From Breviolum minutum Mf 1.05b.01 (Eukaryota > Sar > Dinophyceae > Suessiales > Symbiodiniaceae): a stretch of 64,000 nucleotides of DNA. Shown piece after piece: positions 24,187 to 34,932 of the stretch; the stretch's first letter is position 1, and every line of letters starts with the position of its first letter. Both the position numbers and the translations under genes were made by a program. Where the stretch lies: NCBI GenBank assembly GCA_000507305.1, contig DF240106.1:52547-116546 (forward strand), in the 5' to 3' direction. The notes beneath the pieces were generated by a model that saw only the letters and a list, made by a program, of their open reading frames with translations, was not told the origin of the DNA and did no database searches.

Positions 24187-24304
24187 CTCCTCTTGTTAGC
24201 GAAGCGGAGCGTTCCAGCCGCTTTGATTTGAAACGAGAAATTCGGGCTCAGCGCGTTGGAAACGGAGAACTTGGTCGGCAGAAAGAAAAGGACCCAAGAG
24301 GATT
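24187..24304 (+). CDS. Candidate exon, unknown protein
   Basis: Follows cacaaaag. In phase with 23806 it reads PLVSEAERSSRFDLKREIRA then QRVGNGELGRQKEKDPRG, a highly charged segment ending two bases over at att|gtagca. A second frame leads to a gtgagt donor further on, so the right edge could differ. Confidence 0.5.
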
Positions 24305-24527
24305 GTAGCATTTCGAAGATGCGAATTCACCCATGGTGAGTTTCTGGTGATTCTAGCGTTTTGTTTAAATCTGCAGTTGGGAAAAGATCATCCTGTAGTT
24401 TCGCAATCTTTCATTTGGCATGTGGCATCTGGCAAATTGGAGACTGAGAAGACTGTATCAAATTAGATTGGAACTATACAGTTGTTTATGTAAGGTGAAT
24501 TTGAAAAAACAAGTTTGACTAGAACTA

Positions 24528-24632
24528 CTGTTGATGGAAGAAATCCCAAACAACCACCTGGGATGTATAGGACTTTATGACTACGGGGATATCATGGGAT
24601 ATCTACTAATTTCATCAACTGATGCAAGTTCT
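24528..24632 (+). mobile_element. MITE-A copy with a decayed right arm
   Basis: Left arm ctgttgatggaagaaatcc intact with TA flank. The core retains cacctgggatgtata. The right arm is reduced to catcaactgatgcaagttctg and no longer pairs with the left. Confidence 0.65.
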
Positions 24633-24892
24633 GCGCCTTAAAGTAGTCAAGGAGCCCAGCAGCAAAGGTTGGCTGTTTCTGTTGGTGTTTTTTGGGTTCA
24701 GTATTGGTTGGTAGGCATTTTTTTTAAGACTCACTAGACTGCCGAAAAAACGAAGATCTCTTCTTTTTCTTCTGTCAAATTTTCGCGAATTGCTGGCAAT
24801 CTTCACCTTTTTTTGAAGAACAACATCTGTCATCTGTTTCGTTTTTACGAAGCCCAAAGAGAGGTTTCTTTTTTTTTTGAAAACGAAACAAG

Positions 24893-25041
24893 TTGCAAAA
24901 GATCCGGATCACCCCCAAGGATTGAAGGGTGCAACAATTTCTCTCCAACAGAAAGGATGGCCGGATGTCACGTTTGTTGGGACCAAGAATGATTCAACCA
25001 TTCAGGAGAATGGGAACTTTTATTGTTTTTTTCTTTACGAA
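24893..25041 (+). CDS. Candidate exon, unknown protein
   Basis: Follows gaaacaag and ends tacgaa|gtaaga. Reads VAKDPDHPQGLKGATISLQQ then KGWPDVTFVGTKNDSTIQEN, one of the most protein-like segments in the window. No family recognised. Confidence 0.6.
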
Positions 25042-25127
25042 GTAAGACCACATTCAATTACATGTCATGTATATAAATTATTTAGAAACCCACATTGATA
25101 ACAACAAAGAATCGTATATTACCATTG

Positions 25128-25240
25128 AAAACTGGGTGGTGGTTTCAAACATGTTTTATTTTCACCCCGAAAAGTGGGGAAGGAGATTCAAATTTTTACA
25201 AGCATATTTGTTCAATTGGGTTGGTTCAACCACCAACTAG
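25128..25240 (+). mobile_element. MITE-B copy
   Basis: ctgggtggtggtttcaaac ... ttttattttcaccccgaaaa ... gggttggttcaaccaccaac. The second copy follows 100 bp further right. Confidence 0.7.
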
Positions 25241-25333
25241 AAAGGAAGGGTAGGCCACAGATAGCGAATCTAAAACATATTCCACCTTAGATCTATCTAG
25301 CGCCCCCCCCCCACCGTCATTCAGAATGGTATA

Positions 25334-25443
25334 CTGGGTGATGGCAACTCAAATGTTTTTTATGTTCACCCCGAACCTTGGGGAAGATGAACCCAATTTG
25401 ACGAGCATGTTTTTCTCAGATGGGTTGGTTCAACCACCAACTA
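25334..25443 (+). mobile_element. MITE-B copy abutting a MITE-A copy
   Basis: ctgggtgatggcaactcaaa ... ttcaccccgaaccttgggg ... gggttggttcaaccaccaac. Its right end is separated from the next element by only a few bases (ctagta). Confidence 0.7.
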
Positions 25444-25446
25444 GTA

Positions 25447-25549
25447 TAGGGTTGATGGAAGAAATCCTGCACCACCTGGGATGTATAAAACTCTGTAAGT
25501 AGTGGGATATTCGCCATATCAACTGGTGCAGGATTTCTTCCATTAACAG
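25447..25549 (+). mobile_element. MITE-A copy
   Basis: Arms gggttgatggaagaaatcctg and caggatttcttccattaacag, core cacctgggatgtataaaac, TA flanks. It adjoins the MITE-B copy on its left. Confidence 0.8.
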
Positions 25550-25600
25550 TATTACCATCGAAAACATCTGTTTTTTTCGACGCCTCATTTTTTGTTTCAG

Positions 25601-25694
25601 TTCTAAAGACCGGCTGAGGTCTGGCCGCTCTATCTCTTCGCCTATGGGTTCCTGGCCGGCAGCAGAAGTCGTTTTTGAGCAACGGTTGTTTAGG
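25601..25694 (+). CDS. Candidate exon, unknown protein
   Basis: Follows a strong acceptor (ttttttgtttcag) and reads SKDRLRSGRSISSPMGSWPA then AEVVFEQRLFR to tagg|gtacca. The right edge touches the inverted copy of the GGGTTATAACCC repeat. Confidence 0.5.
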
Positions 25695-27079
25695 GTACCA
25701 CGGGAATCCACAACCTTCATTTTTGGGGGTTATAACCCATATTTTGGGGGTGTAAAACCTTTATTTTTCATGGTTTTTGGGGTCCAAGGGTATATACAAA
25801 AGGGGATGAAAAACTACCCAGTTATATGGAGGTGCATGGTTCAGATGATTTTCCGGATTTAACGGGCATAGCAATTTAAGATTACAGTCCTGACATCCTG
25901 GTTAATCCCTACAATGTTGGCTGGTCATAAATGTGCCAGGTAAACCATCTTTGATTTTGACTGGAAGGCATGCATCCTATATAATCAACTCTCACGACTG
26001 AAACCCCCAAAGATGAAGCTTTGCCTTTGATATTTTTCTTCTTTTCATCGGACTTTTGTTCAGGTTGTTTTTAACCATTTTTAACCCGTTCATTTTTCGC
26101 TTAATTTTTGGATCATTCGTTTTTTGGAATAAAAGAACAGATTGGATAAATAAACACATACAGTATATATGCAGTATATATGTATAACAGAAACATATTT
26201 GTTGAAGGGCAACAAATGCGAGCGCAGCTTGGAATATATTGGCAAACAGCACGTGGCGCGACGCACACTGTAAAGGCATCCCTCGAAGGCCAAACCCATC
26301 GCAGCCGTAGCTGTACTTGGAGCAAACTTTGGCGCGCTCCCCGCAAGGCGGGGTCGGAACTGATATACATGGATATTTCGTACATACATATACGTACATA
26401 TGTTTGATTATACATCATATATTCATATTTGTATAGATATGTATATATATATATGATACTTTTCCAAAAAATGTATACAGATTTCAGAGACATTTGAATC
26501 CTTTTTGCAACTTGCCCGAAACATCTCTGAGGATTGTCCCTAGTGGAATCACAGCCTACGCGCTGCTCTGCGCTTGGGTCAGGGACTCAGGCGGTGATTG
26601 TATGGGGAGACCTTCCCAATTCCTTCAAAAAACTAAAGGTTTTGTCATTATGGTAATTAGCTCAGATGCATGGAGTGATTGGGAATTGGGAGAAGTTGTT
26701 TTTGTTCTCACATTTTTTTCGAAATATATAAATTCTTTACATGATCACTGCGAGTAATGTTGCTTCAAAAGTGTCTTCCACATATTTCTCACTGACAATA
26801 AAAGAAATATCTCAAAGTTTCAGTGCCCTTGAAAGTTTTTGTTTGCACGAGATTCTTGAGAAAATGTTGATTGACTTGGATCTAGGCCATAAGTAGAAAA
26901 TAGCAAGATGGACATGTGTGCGTCGGCCTTTAGATCCATGAATTACAGTTCTTCAACATCATTGTCGGTAAACTAACATAGCAATATTGGAAAATCCCCA
27001 TTTTGAATAGGAAATATATCTCCAAAGGGTCCATTTTCCATTGCTATGTTAGATTACCGGAGGGTAGATCTTTTGACAG
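25695..27079. other. Intron/spacer, one weak exon candidate
   Basis: Contains the repeat 25697-25795 and AT microsatellites (26400-26456). A segment after tttcag at about 26484 is open in two frames (ETFESFLQLARNISEDC or a longer one to about 26640). I could not choose, so no exon is called. Confidence 0.35.
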
Positions 27080-27234
27080 GTCTTGTTTGCGAGAAGCATA
27101 GATTCCGAATGTGTTGACTGTCGAGACGGACTCCTGACATTCAACGGTTTTTGGAACTCTACAAAAGATTGCAGCAATAAACTTTTCCAATTCGGGAAAT
27201 CCATCAAAATGAGAAGTACTTCGGATGATCCATG
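27080..27234 (+). CDS. Candidate exon, Cys-containing protein
   Basis: Follows cttttgacag and reads FARSIDSECVDCRDGLLTFN then GFWNSTKDCSNKLFQFGKS before a TGA at 27232. The C-x2-C with a later Cys suggests an extracellular disulfide-rich segment. The opposite strand is also open for about 100 codons, so strand assignment rests on the local gene direction. Confidence 0.45.
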
Positions 27235-28252
27235 AGATGTTTTTGAGCAGTTTTGACTTTCTTCCAATTTTTCCATCATCAGGAAGTTGCTGATACACCA
27301 AGCAAAGTATGTTGGTTTCAGATTTTACCCGAAGGCTTTTGTTCCATGACATCGGCCTTGCCACTTAAATGAAAAATGGAGAATCTCCCATTTCTCTCAT
27401 TAAGGTTTTCATATCTTTCAATTCTGAACCTCAACAGTAGTATACCATATCTAAAACTATAGTGACTGGTCAACCTACCCCGCCATGAACAATATCACCC
27501 CTCAAAAACCAAGGGTTTCATAGCTGTTGTTGTTTTTTTTTGAAAGGGAAAGTTCTCATGTTTGAGGCCGAGGCCTAGGATTCATCCAGGAATCCACACC
27601 GAAACACCATCCTGAGACATGTTTTTCTTTCAAAGGAAAGCTTCCTTGCTCCAGCTCTTGAGGCTGCGGAAAGGGGGGGAAGGATGTCCTTGCATTTAAC
27701 GGTTGTCTTATCCATGAAAATCATCCCATCCTATTCTATGGTAACCTATAGCAATCATATCTATCGATTTCAACTTGTTTATCTATCAATATGTTCTTTT
27801 TGAGTGAAAGCAGAGCCAAGACTTTTCGTTTGGTGTGATTTTGGAGGATGGACGCCTACGCTGGATCCTGTTGAAGAGAAGAGTCTGAAGGCATTCCCAT
27901 GCAAATTGGACCAATCAAGATATCATGGGCTGTGATTCAGCCCTGTTTTCTTCTTTCTCATTTGCTTCGACTGTAAGTCTTGATTTCAATTGAAGAGTGG
28001 ATTACTAAATCCAGTGCCAATTTGGTTACAAGGAAGGGCTTTTACTCCATACTTTTTTCTCAATGGGTAGCACGGTCATTTCGCGACTGTGAAAGCCAAT
28101 AAAATCTGATGAAACACACAGTGCGGCCCTACCGGCCTTACTTGTTGTAAGTAGGGTCCACAACTCCACTTGTAGGGTTTATAGGGGTCAGTTACCCCGG
28201 TTACCCATTGATAACGCTATATTGATATATATATATATATATTGATTACATA

Positions 28253-28349
28253 CCTGGATCTTCCAAATTTGTAAAATTTCGTGCCTTTTGGTAGGTTTTT
28301 TTTGGTAAAAAGGTACAGGTTTTACACACACACAAAAGGAAGATCCAGG
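28253..28349. mobile_element. TIR element with CCTGGATCTTCC arms, TA flanks
   Basis: cctggatcttcc ... ggaagatccagg with TA on both sides. The interior has tttggtaggtttttttt. Same end type as 11586. Confidence 0.75.
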
Positions 28350-28421
28350 TATAATCCAAGTATATAGGCCACGGTGAAATACCTCCATTTCTAACTAGTA
28401 GGTAGGGGGTTCGTCTTGCAG

Positions 28422-28491
28422 GTGGCGCCAGCTTCTTCAAATGATGCAACCTGAGTCCCTGTCGAAAAAAGAGATGCGACATGGCAGGGTT
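28422..28491 (+). CDS. Candidate exon, unknown protein
   Basis: Follows gtcttgcag and reads WRQLLQMMQPESLSKKEMRH, ending about cagg|gttttt. Right edge uncertain. Confidence 0.4.
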
Positions 28492-28886
28492 TTTGTTGGG
28501 AGTCGCATGGCCGATATTTAAACAAACCCCATTTTGGAAGCGACTTGATGCAACTCTATGGTACATTTTGAGGGATTTCCCTGAAAACATGTGCATGAAA
28601 TTTGGGTTGGTGTCATCTTTCATGACCCCTACATGTCCAGATAATCCAAAAAATCATGTAAGTTGTGTGCAAAAAGGATGTCTTCCAAAATACCCATATT
28701 TTTTGCCAACCAAAAAGATATGGGGATGGAATCATGGCCAAGGATGACGAGAAGCAGGGTATTTCAGGCACGAAACTCGTTAGGCAGAAACTGATGGGAA
28801 TCTCAAAACGAAGCTGTCGCGACCGAAGATATGATTCTTGCCGAACCCCCCAAGGTTCGGCCGAAGAACAATCTCGTCATTAAAAC

Positions 28887-28987
28887 CTCACCCGAAGTTA
28901 AACATGGAACCTGAAAATGATGATTTCCAAAAGGAATCTCCTTTTCCAGGGTTTGATTTTTAGGTTCCATGTTAAACTTCAGGGGTG
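28887..28987. mobile_element. TIR element with TTAACATGGAACCTGAAAATGA arms
   Basis: gaagttaaacatggaacctg and (a)ggttccatgttaaacttc are inverted repeats, with an outer end GGGGTG|TA on the right. A better-preserved copy is at 59823. An open, protein-like segment (VRPKNNLVIKTSPEV) runs into its left arm from 28813. Confidence 0.75.
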
Positions 28988-29742
28988 TATTAATATTTTT
29001 TCCAGTTCATTGGTATGTAGAACATAACATGGCAAGCTGGAAAATCACCAGTTTTAGTAGGAGACACATCTTGAAATGGTTCATTTTCCATTGTCATGCT
29101 AGTTTTTGGGGGTGTATATCTTGGATATACTTCCCCCACGCAGGATGTTTTCTCGTCACCACGGAATATTACATTACATTTGGGTTCCGGAATCCTTATA
29201 AACATCCATCTGTGGCTGGCAGAATGGATGGAGGGATAGATCCAAGGTATATCTTCGGATCAAAGAATTTGGCAAAAAATCATCTCAATTTTTCGGCGCC
29301 CCTCCATCCGTTAGTTTGACTTCTACAACTCAAGATTTCAGGGGCAGAAGTGGCAAAAATCGGATTTTTCAACTCAGTTTCTGTGGTTCAATTTCAGGCC
29401 TTCATCAACACTACCCCTTCAAAACGAAAAACGACAAGAAACTCAAAGTTGAGACATTTCTCGGTGTGCAGCCTTTAGCTCACTGGAAAACTTTTTTCGG
29501 AAGGTTTCGGAAAAAAGTCTGTTGTGAACAACTGTTGTTTTGCAACATTTGTGGTTCAAGGGGCGGTCTTGAAGTCTTGAAGATTCGCGAGATTCGGGGT
29601 TAGTTTTGCGTCGTGGTAACTTGTTGACACGGTGCCGGCCGGTTACGGTGCCGGGTTACCGCAGACTTTGAGGTGCTTCAAAAACACCATGAACAACAAC
29701 TGGGGAAAAGTGAAGCCTTTGTTTTCCTGACAATTCTGCTGG

Positions 29743-29852
29743 TGACCTTCTTGGGATGGTGAAAACGTGACCCTTCAAACGGTTAATCGTGACCTAAAAT
29801 AAGGGATCAAAAGGTCACGGTCATTGAATCACCTGGTTGATGTTTTTTCTTG
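29743..29852 (+). repeat. GTGACC/GGTCAC dispersed repeat, copy 2
   Basis: gtgaccttcttgggatggtg ... aaaaggtcacggtcattgaa tcacctgg. Copy 3 with the same end words is at 30508-30616. Confidence 0.6.
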
Positions 29853-29904
29853 ATAAACTTTTGAGACACAAATAATATCCTGCAAGAATTCTTTTCGGTT
29901 TCAG

Positions 29905-29987
29905 AGACTGTGCTTTACTCTGCAATTGTTGACGGGGTCGGGCTTGTGCTTCTTTTATTTGCTGGAACTTTTGATTATTGCTACCAG
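29905..29987 (+). CDS. Candidate exon, membrane-spanning segment
   Basis: Follows ggtttcag and ends taccag|gtatga. Reads TVLYSAIVDGVGLVLLLFAG, a credible transmembrane helix. An alternative frame runs on without splicing (YEEIFDPSKYSQGETL), but a diverged copy of that stretch occurs in apparent spacer at 40343-40400, so I prefer the spliced reading. Confidence 0.4.
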
Positions 29988-30507
29988 GTATGAAGAGATT
30001 TTTGATCCGTCAAAATATTCACAGGGTGAAACTCTGCAGAACATCTTTCTTCGTGAATTCCATTATGCCCACCTGAAGTTTAACAGCTCGCCCCTCAAAA
30101 ATTGCCGTCCCCAAAGGAAAGGATCATCTTCCAACCATCCATTTTCAGGGGCGGACTGGCGAAATGAACAACTCTTCCTTTCCGCAAGGTTTTTTTGCAG
30201 AACACGAAGTGAGAGAAAGAATGGAGGCGACCGGGTTTGTATTCAGCCATGTCGTTTGCCGGCGCATAGGAAGCCTCAAACGCTTTGATCTTTGGAAACG
30301 GGTTTTCTACTTTACCCTCCCTGAAAATTAACATGTCCCATAAAACGGGACCATTTCAAAAGGACATGAATCATCTTCCAACCATTGATTTTCAGGGGCG
30401 AAAATGTTCGGATTTGGTGATGGGAGACCTGTGATGCTGTTTGGTTTTGCTGGATTCAAGGTGCAAATCACCAATGGAATCAGCATTTGCCTGGCAATTC
30501 TGCCAAA

Positions 30508-30616
30508 AAAGTGACCCTTTTTCGGATGGTAAGTTCACGTGACCCGAACTCAATGGCAAATCGTGACCTATACAACATTTGGGGGTACATAAAAAGGTCA
30601 CGGTCATTGAATCACC
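30508..30616 (+). repeat. GTGACC/GGTCAC dispersed repeat, copy 3
   Basis: gtgaccctttttcggatgg ... aaaaaggtcacggtcattg aatcacctgg. Confidence 0.6.
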
Positions 30617-30759
30617 TGGTGGAACATGTTTTTTTTAAAACTTATTTTCTTTAACCAAACTTGATCACCCCCAACCAACAGCGTAGCCCTTGGAGAGCTT
30701 AATTACATGTTTTTTTTTTGCAAAATTTCCGGACCTTCCTGGTGGATGTGACATGCCAG

Positions 30760-30831
30760 GCGGAGGACCTTGATAGTTTGATTGCCGACTCCTTAAGTGG
30801 TGTGCAAGCTGCCTTGGATGGTGATCGGAAG
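30760..30831 (+). CDS. Candidate exon, unknown protein
   Basis: 24 whole codons between catgccag and cggaag|gtgctt. Reads AEDLDSLIADSLSGVQAALD. The frame stays open to the left as far as 30718, so the 5' edge may lie further left. Confidence 0.5.
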
Positions 30832-30986
30832 GTGCTTGGGGGAAGATGTGGGGCCCATAGACGAATCCATGGGACTGATATATTTGCCTACATTTATATA
30901 CCTGATAAAAGCCTACCAAATGTAGGAAAATATACCATACATGCAATACATGGATCCTATGGGGGTGGATTTGTTGCATCTCATTA

Positions 30987-31091
30987 CTTTCCCTGAAACT
31001 AACAGTTTGCCCATGAAAATCTCATCGAAATCCTGGTAAATACCATCAACATGGCGGATTTTTCAGGGAAATTGTCAGCTTACAGGGAGGG
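30987..31091. mobile_element. MITE-C copy (CCCTGAAACTAACAG arms)
   Basis: Left ctttccctgaaactaacag; right, decayed, gtcagcttacagggaggg; TA flanks at 30985-30986 and 31092-31093. Family copies at 32199 and 39662 are better preserved, with a relative at 45791. Confidence 0.75.
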
Positions 31092-31166
31092 TAAATGGGA
31101 GCCAAACTTGGATCTCATTGAAACTTGATGCGAATTTCCAGCCTAGTGGAAACCAGCCCTATAATG
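31090..31166 (+). CDS. Candidate exon using the AG in a MITE-C right arm
   Basis: Starts after cagggag inside the right arm of the MITE-C copy and reads VNGSQTWISLKLDANFQPSG then NQPYN to aatg|gtagac. Protein-like and distinct from the repeats around it. Confidence 0.5.
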
Positions 31167-31569
31167 GTAGACTGGGATAGTGGGTACACTTGGGAAGGAC
31201 ACTGGGATAGTGAGAGGGATTTCTGCATAGTTTGGGTTGTTAATATAATGATCCCTTGCTTTGGGTGAGTGTGAGTGTTTGGAGCGTTTTTAGGATCATC
31301 CCATTTAGGTGAGTGGTTAATTAAGGGTCTAAAGCAAGCCATGTAGAACTATACTGTAGACGAACACCCCCTTCTTAGGAGGCTTCCTAACCATGGTGAT
31401 TAACCACTTATCAAATGGAATGATCCTCCAAGTGGGGGGTTTTGGGTGAGTGTTTTGATCGTTTGGTGGTTTGGTGGTCTTTTTTTTCGGCGGATCGTTG
31501 AGGAAACACATAAAGATATTTCTGGGTAAATATTGGCAATATGGTGAGACCTTACAGTTGTTGTTTTCA

Positions 31570-31606
31570 TACATCCCAGGTGGTGCAGGATTTCTTCCAT
31601 CAACAG
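31570..31606 (-). mobile_element. Half MITE-A copy
   Basis: Only part of the core and one arm remain (catacatcccaggtggtgcaggatttcttccatcaacag). It supplies the AG just before the open segment at 31607. Confidence 0.7.
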
Positions 31607-31673
31607 TAGTGTTTCTGTCAGCCCAGTGATGTACTTGGAATTCGAGTCTTTGGGACGAACGGAGGTTTTTCTT
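31607..31673 (+). CDS. Candidate exon after a half MITE-A
   Basis: Begins immediately after the MITE arm's terminal AG and reads SVSVSPVMYLEFESLGRTEV, ending near ctt|gtggga. No family recognised. Confidence 0.4.
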
Positions 31674-31767
31674 GTGGGATGAATGGCCAGAAAATAGTTT
31701 TTTTTTCCATCCATCATCTACATATAGACAAGGATCTAAAAAAACATGCTATGATTCATACATATAC

Positions 31768-31857
31768 CCTAGGCTTCCAAACACTTGATGAAGAGGTATT
31801 CGGACCCCAAAAACATACCTAAAACACCGAACCTCAGAAGGTATTTGGAAGCCTAGG
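31768..31857. mobile_element. TIR element with CCCTAGGCTTCCAAA arms
   Basis: ccctaggcttccaaa and (g)tttggaagcctaggg are 15-bp perfect inverted repeats about 60 bp apart. Confidence 0.7.
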
Positions 31858-31879
31858 GATCTTATAACATGCTATTATA

Positions 31880-31990
31880 CCTACATAACCAACCAACAAC
31901 ACTAACAACACTAACCAACCAACCAACCAAACTAACAGCCAAACATCTTATGTATACAATAGCCAATCAACACTAACTAACACCCTTCAC
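31880..31990 (+). repeat. AAC/ACCA-rich simple repeat
   Basis: Irregular run of ccaaccaac and cactaac units with no coding signal. Confidence 0.8.
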
Positions 31991-32171
31991 GGCACAAGCC
32001 AACAATGATCTACCAGGCCGCTCCAGCGGACTCACAAAGGAGTGCTGATCAGGTTGGGAGAATGCCAGGAATTTGATGATTGGATTTTTTCAGATACGAA
32101 AATCAAACAAAAAATCCGTGACGTTTTTTTTTAATAGATCATTTTAGTTGTTGTTTTTTTCGGCGTCTCAG

Positions 32172-32194
32172 TAGATGAAGGCTATCAAAGTTTA
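32172..32194 (+). CDS. Short candidate exon left of a MITE-C intron
   Basis: Follows ggcgtctcag and reads DEGYQSL in the frame that continues after the MITE-C copy. Very short, so support comes from the frame join. Confidence 0.4.
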
Positions 32195-32198
32195 GTTA

Positions 32199-32308
32199 CC
32201 CTCCCTGAAACTAACAGCAAAAGCACCTGAAAATGGATGGTTGGAAGATGATCCTTTCCTTTGGGGATGGCCTATTTTTGAGTGGCGAACTGTTAGTTTC
32301 AGGGAGTG
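32199..32308. mobile_element. MITE-C copy acting as a candidate intron
   Basis: Near-perfect arms ccctccctgaaactaacag / ctgttagtttcagggagtg with TA flanks (32197-32198, 32309-32310). Host GT at 32195 plus AG in the right arm (32305-32306) gives a 112-bp intron in frame. Removing the element together with one TA also leaves an open frame. Confidence 0.85.
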
Positions 32309-32369
32309 TAATCAACCAACCAACCCTCCCCAAACGGGGCCCGCGCTCAGAAATAAGGGTTTAGTTTAA
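32307..32369 (+). CDS. Candidate exon right of a MITE-C intron, ends in stop
   Basis: Continues the frame of 32172-32194: NQPTNPPQTGPALRNKGLV then TAA. A possible gene end, or the stop is skipped by a donor not identified. Confidence 0.4.
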   Translation, partial: CNQPTNPPQTGPALRNKGLV

Positions 32370-33004
32370 TGGCCGCCCTTACTAAGTGAAACCAATGGTT
32401 TTCATACAGAACGCCGGCATTTCGGGGGGGAGGTACATTGGGGGCGGGGGTGGTTGACCCCTCATGAGAATTTGCAACAAAAAACGGAGACTTCAGGCGT
32501 TTTTTGTGGGACTTTTCATGTTTTACAAAAAACATGCTTGTTTTTGACCATTGAATCATTTTCTGTGTGGCGATTCTTTTTTGTTTGGATAAACATCTTT
32601 ATGTCTTTTTTTGGGGGGGTGGATTTAAGACAGGTTGTTTGTGATGAATGTCCCAGAAAATGGTGTGTTTTCAACAGCATCCCTGGGCTTTCGTCATGAC
32701 GGGTTGCTGCACCTTAGTAAGTGATGTACAAAAAGTCCGGTTTCGCACAGGTTCAATGCTGAGAAACCCCATATATCTTTCGTTGATTCCGGGGAGTTTA
32801 ATTCAAAAGAGCTTGTTGTTGGTCCGACTCGGCCTTCTTTCACTGGGTGGTGGTTTCAAATCGTGTTTTGCCTGTTTTCGTTTTTTGCTGGTTGTTTACC
32901 CATGTTTTGATTTACCACCAATTTGCAATCCCATGTAGTGCTCATAGGACGAGTGAAACGATACTTTGCCTACGAGTCACAGCACCAACACGGTGCGATC
33001 GACA

Positions 33005-33104
33005 TGACCGGTGGTTTCAAATATTTTTTATTTTCACCCCTGTTTGGGGAAGATTCCCATTTTGACTAATATTTTTCAGGTGGGTTGAAACCACCAACCA
33101 GTTT
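33005..33104 (+). mobile_element. MITE-B copy
   Basis: ccggtggtttcaaatatttt ... ttttcacccctgtttgggg ... gggttgaaaccaccaaccag. Confidence 0.65.
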
Positions 33105-33343
33105 CATTTGTCTTTGAAGCTTAAAGAAACCCAAGACTCTTTTTTGTTCCAGGAAAAACACAGTGAGTTTTTTCAAAAATCACGGGGATGAAACTCTTTG
33201 CCGCCTGGGTTTTCCCAGATCTAAATAACCATCCAACCACAAATCAGGGAACCTCCGGGATTTCAGGGGAATTCTATCAACAAATATCGCAAAACAATTG
33301 GATTTCATAGGGATTTCACGGGATGTCATGGGGATTTCATGAG

Positions 33344-33442
33344 CAACATCTCCAAAACATTTCGCCGCTTGGGTTTGGTTTTGAGGCTGTTCGGGAACTT
33401 CAACAAGGTGTTGGAAAAGGTGAAGCTCAAGTCCCTTCACAG
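33344..33442 (+). CDS. Candidate exon, basic protein segment
   Basis: Follows atttcatgag and ends cttcacag|gtgggt. Reads NISKTFRRLGLVLRLFGNFN then KVLEKVKLKSLH. No family recognised. Confidence 0.55.
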
Positions 33443-34166
33443 GTGGGTCGGGGTGGATAAGTCTCGGCAAAGATGGGGTTGTCAACGGAGATTTTTTGAT
33501 CGGCCCCGAAAAAAATGGCCGAAAATCAATGGGTTAATTAAATGGGGTTAGTTTTTTCACCCTACTTATAGGAGTTTAACAGCAAACGCCCCTGAAAGGC
33601 TACCGAAACCCGAGTGGAAAGGTTTGGTCTTCCAAGTATCCATTTTTCAGGGGCGAACTGTTTAAACTTCTACATGGGTTATAACCTGCTTGTAAATGGG
33701 ATATATTTGGGTTTCAACACCATGTACTAACTTCCTGGGACATCCAAGTAGTGCAGGATTTCTGAACCATCAACAGTAACAACGGAAAATGAACCCTTGG
33801 AAAATGTAGTCGATATTCCACCGCTAGGTTAGCTAACTGGAGGGTAAGCAGGTTTTTTTTGGGCCAGTTGCCGGGGGTGACAGTGCAGTGAAAAGTAGCA
33901 AAAAATGGAGAGGAAGACATTGTTTTTGTTGGGCAATTGTTGACGTGTGTTTTTTTGGGGGGGGTAAAAAGTGGTGATAGGCCGGTGTGATGTAAAGCAT
34001 AAAATGGAAAACAACTGAGGGAGTTCTTAACCATGCTTATACCACGCCCAGTGGTTAAGCTATTAGAGGAAGTTTCACCAAATCATGGGTATGTTTTTTT
34101 GTACGCCACCCACCACTGTAATTGGGTTTACCCATGCTGAATTTAACATAGATTCTCTCCAAATAG

Positions 34167-34195
34167 CTATGGCTATGGCTATGGCTATGGCTATG
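34167..34195 (+). repeat. (ATGGCT)n hexanucleotide repeat
   Basis: About five perfect units. Confidence 0.9.
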
Positions 34196-34370
34196 ATTAT
34201 CATATCTGAAAGGAGAATACCTTTAACAAACCATCGATCTTTGGTATTTTTCTAGGCAAACTAGACATAACTTCTGTTGTCCCCCTTCCCAGTAATAGTG
34301 ACATTTTTTCAGGTCCAGTTCTGAATTTCCCCCAAAAAAAACATGATAAGATAAGCCAACTTATACATCC

Positions 34371-34470
34371 AAAGTGACCTTTTCATCCCCTAGTTGGAGG
34401 TCACGACTTAACCCCTTCAAAGGGTCACGTTTTCACCATCCCAAAAAGGGTCACGAATTGAATCACCAGG
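34371..34470 (-). repeat. GTGACC/GGTCAC dispersed repeat, copy 4
   Basis: aagtgaccttttcatccc ... gggtcacgttttcaccatcc ... gggtcacgaattgaatcacc. Confidence 0.6.
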
Positions 34471-34810
34471 TAATGGATATTATGTTTTGGAATCCCCTAA
34501 GCCATGATTCTTCAAAACACCTACCAAGGGCTCAGGTCGAACCACCAACGGTCTGTCTAGCCTAAGGTTTGACATGACCAAAAGGGACCCCCCAAAATCG
34601 TCTTGCGATTTTTTTTGGAAAAGAACGCCAAGAGGAAAGGAAAGAATCCTCTTAGCACATTTCCAACCATCATTGTTCAACTTTTTTTTCTTCGGTGTGG
34701 TTTTGGTTTTTGTGTGTGTGTGTGCATCTACGCCTAGATTGCGTTGATTTTTTTCTACAACATTTATTCTGATGAGTTCTGTATTCCATTTTTTCTACTC
34801 CGCCTAAAAG

Positions 34811-34891
34811 ATGGCTACGCTTGGAGTTGTGTTTTTGCGTTTTAACGCCGAAAAAAGCTCCGCTGTTTTCAAGGACTTCTTCCAAGATTTG
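34811..34891 (+). CDS. Candidate exon, unknown protein
   Basis: 27 whole codons from an ATG directly after aaaag to gatttg|gtgagg. Reads MATLGVVFLRFNAEKSSAVF then KDFFQDL. The ATG may be a true start or simply the first codon of an internal exon. Confidence 0.5.
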
Positions 34892-34932
34892 GTGAGGACG
34901 TTTCAGGACTTGAGAAGCAAAACGCACACCAA

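Noticed and set aside
26280..26360. GC-rich island resembling a small structured RNA
   Set aside because: Checked for tRNA arms, a Sm-site pattern and spliced-leader RNA. None is recognisable.
26090..26493. Overlapping reverse-strand frames of 99-135 codons
   Set aside because: Three frames are open at once in an AT-microsatellite region, which argues against coding. No splice context.
27044..27364. 106-codon reverse-strand frame
   Set aside because: The + strand segment 27080-27234 has a good acceptor and cysteine pattern and fits the local direction. Both cannot be right, and the + reading was preferred with low confidence.
34164..34200. Spliced-leader-like words in an ATGGCT repeat
   Set aside because: Only short overlap with CCGTAGCCAT on either strand; explained by the hexanucleotide repeat.
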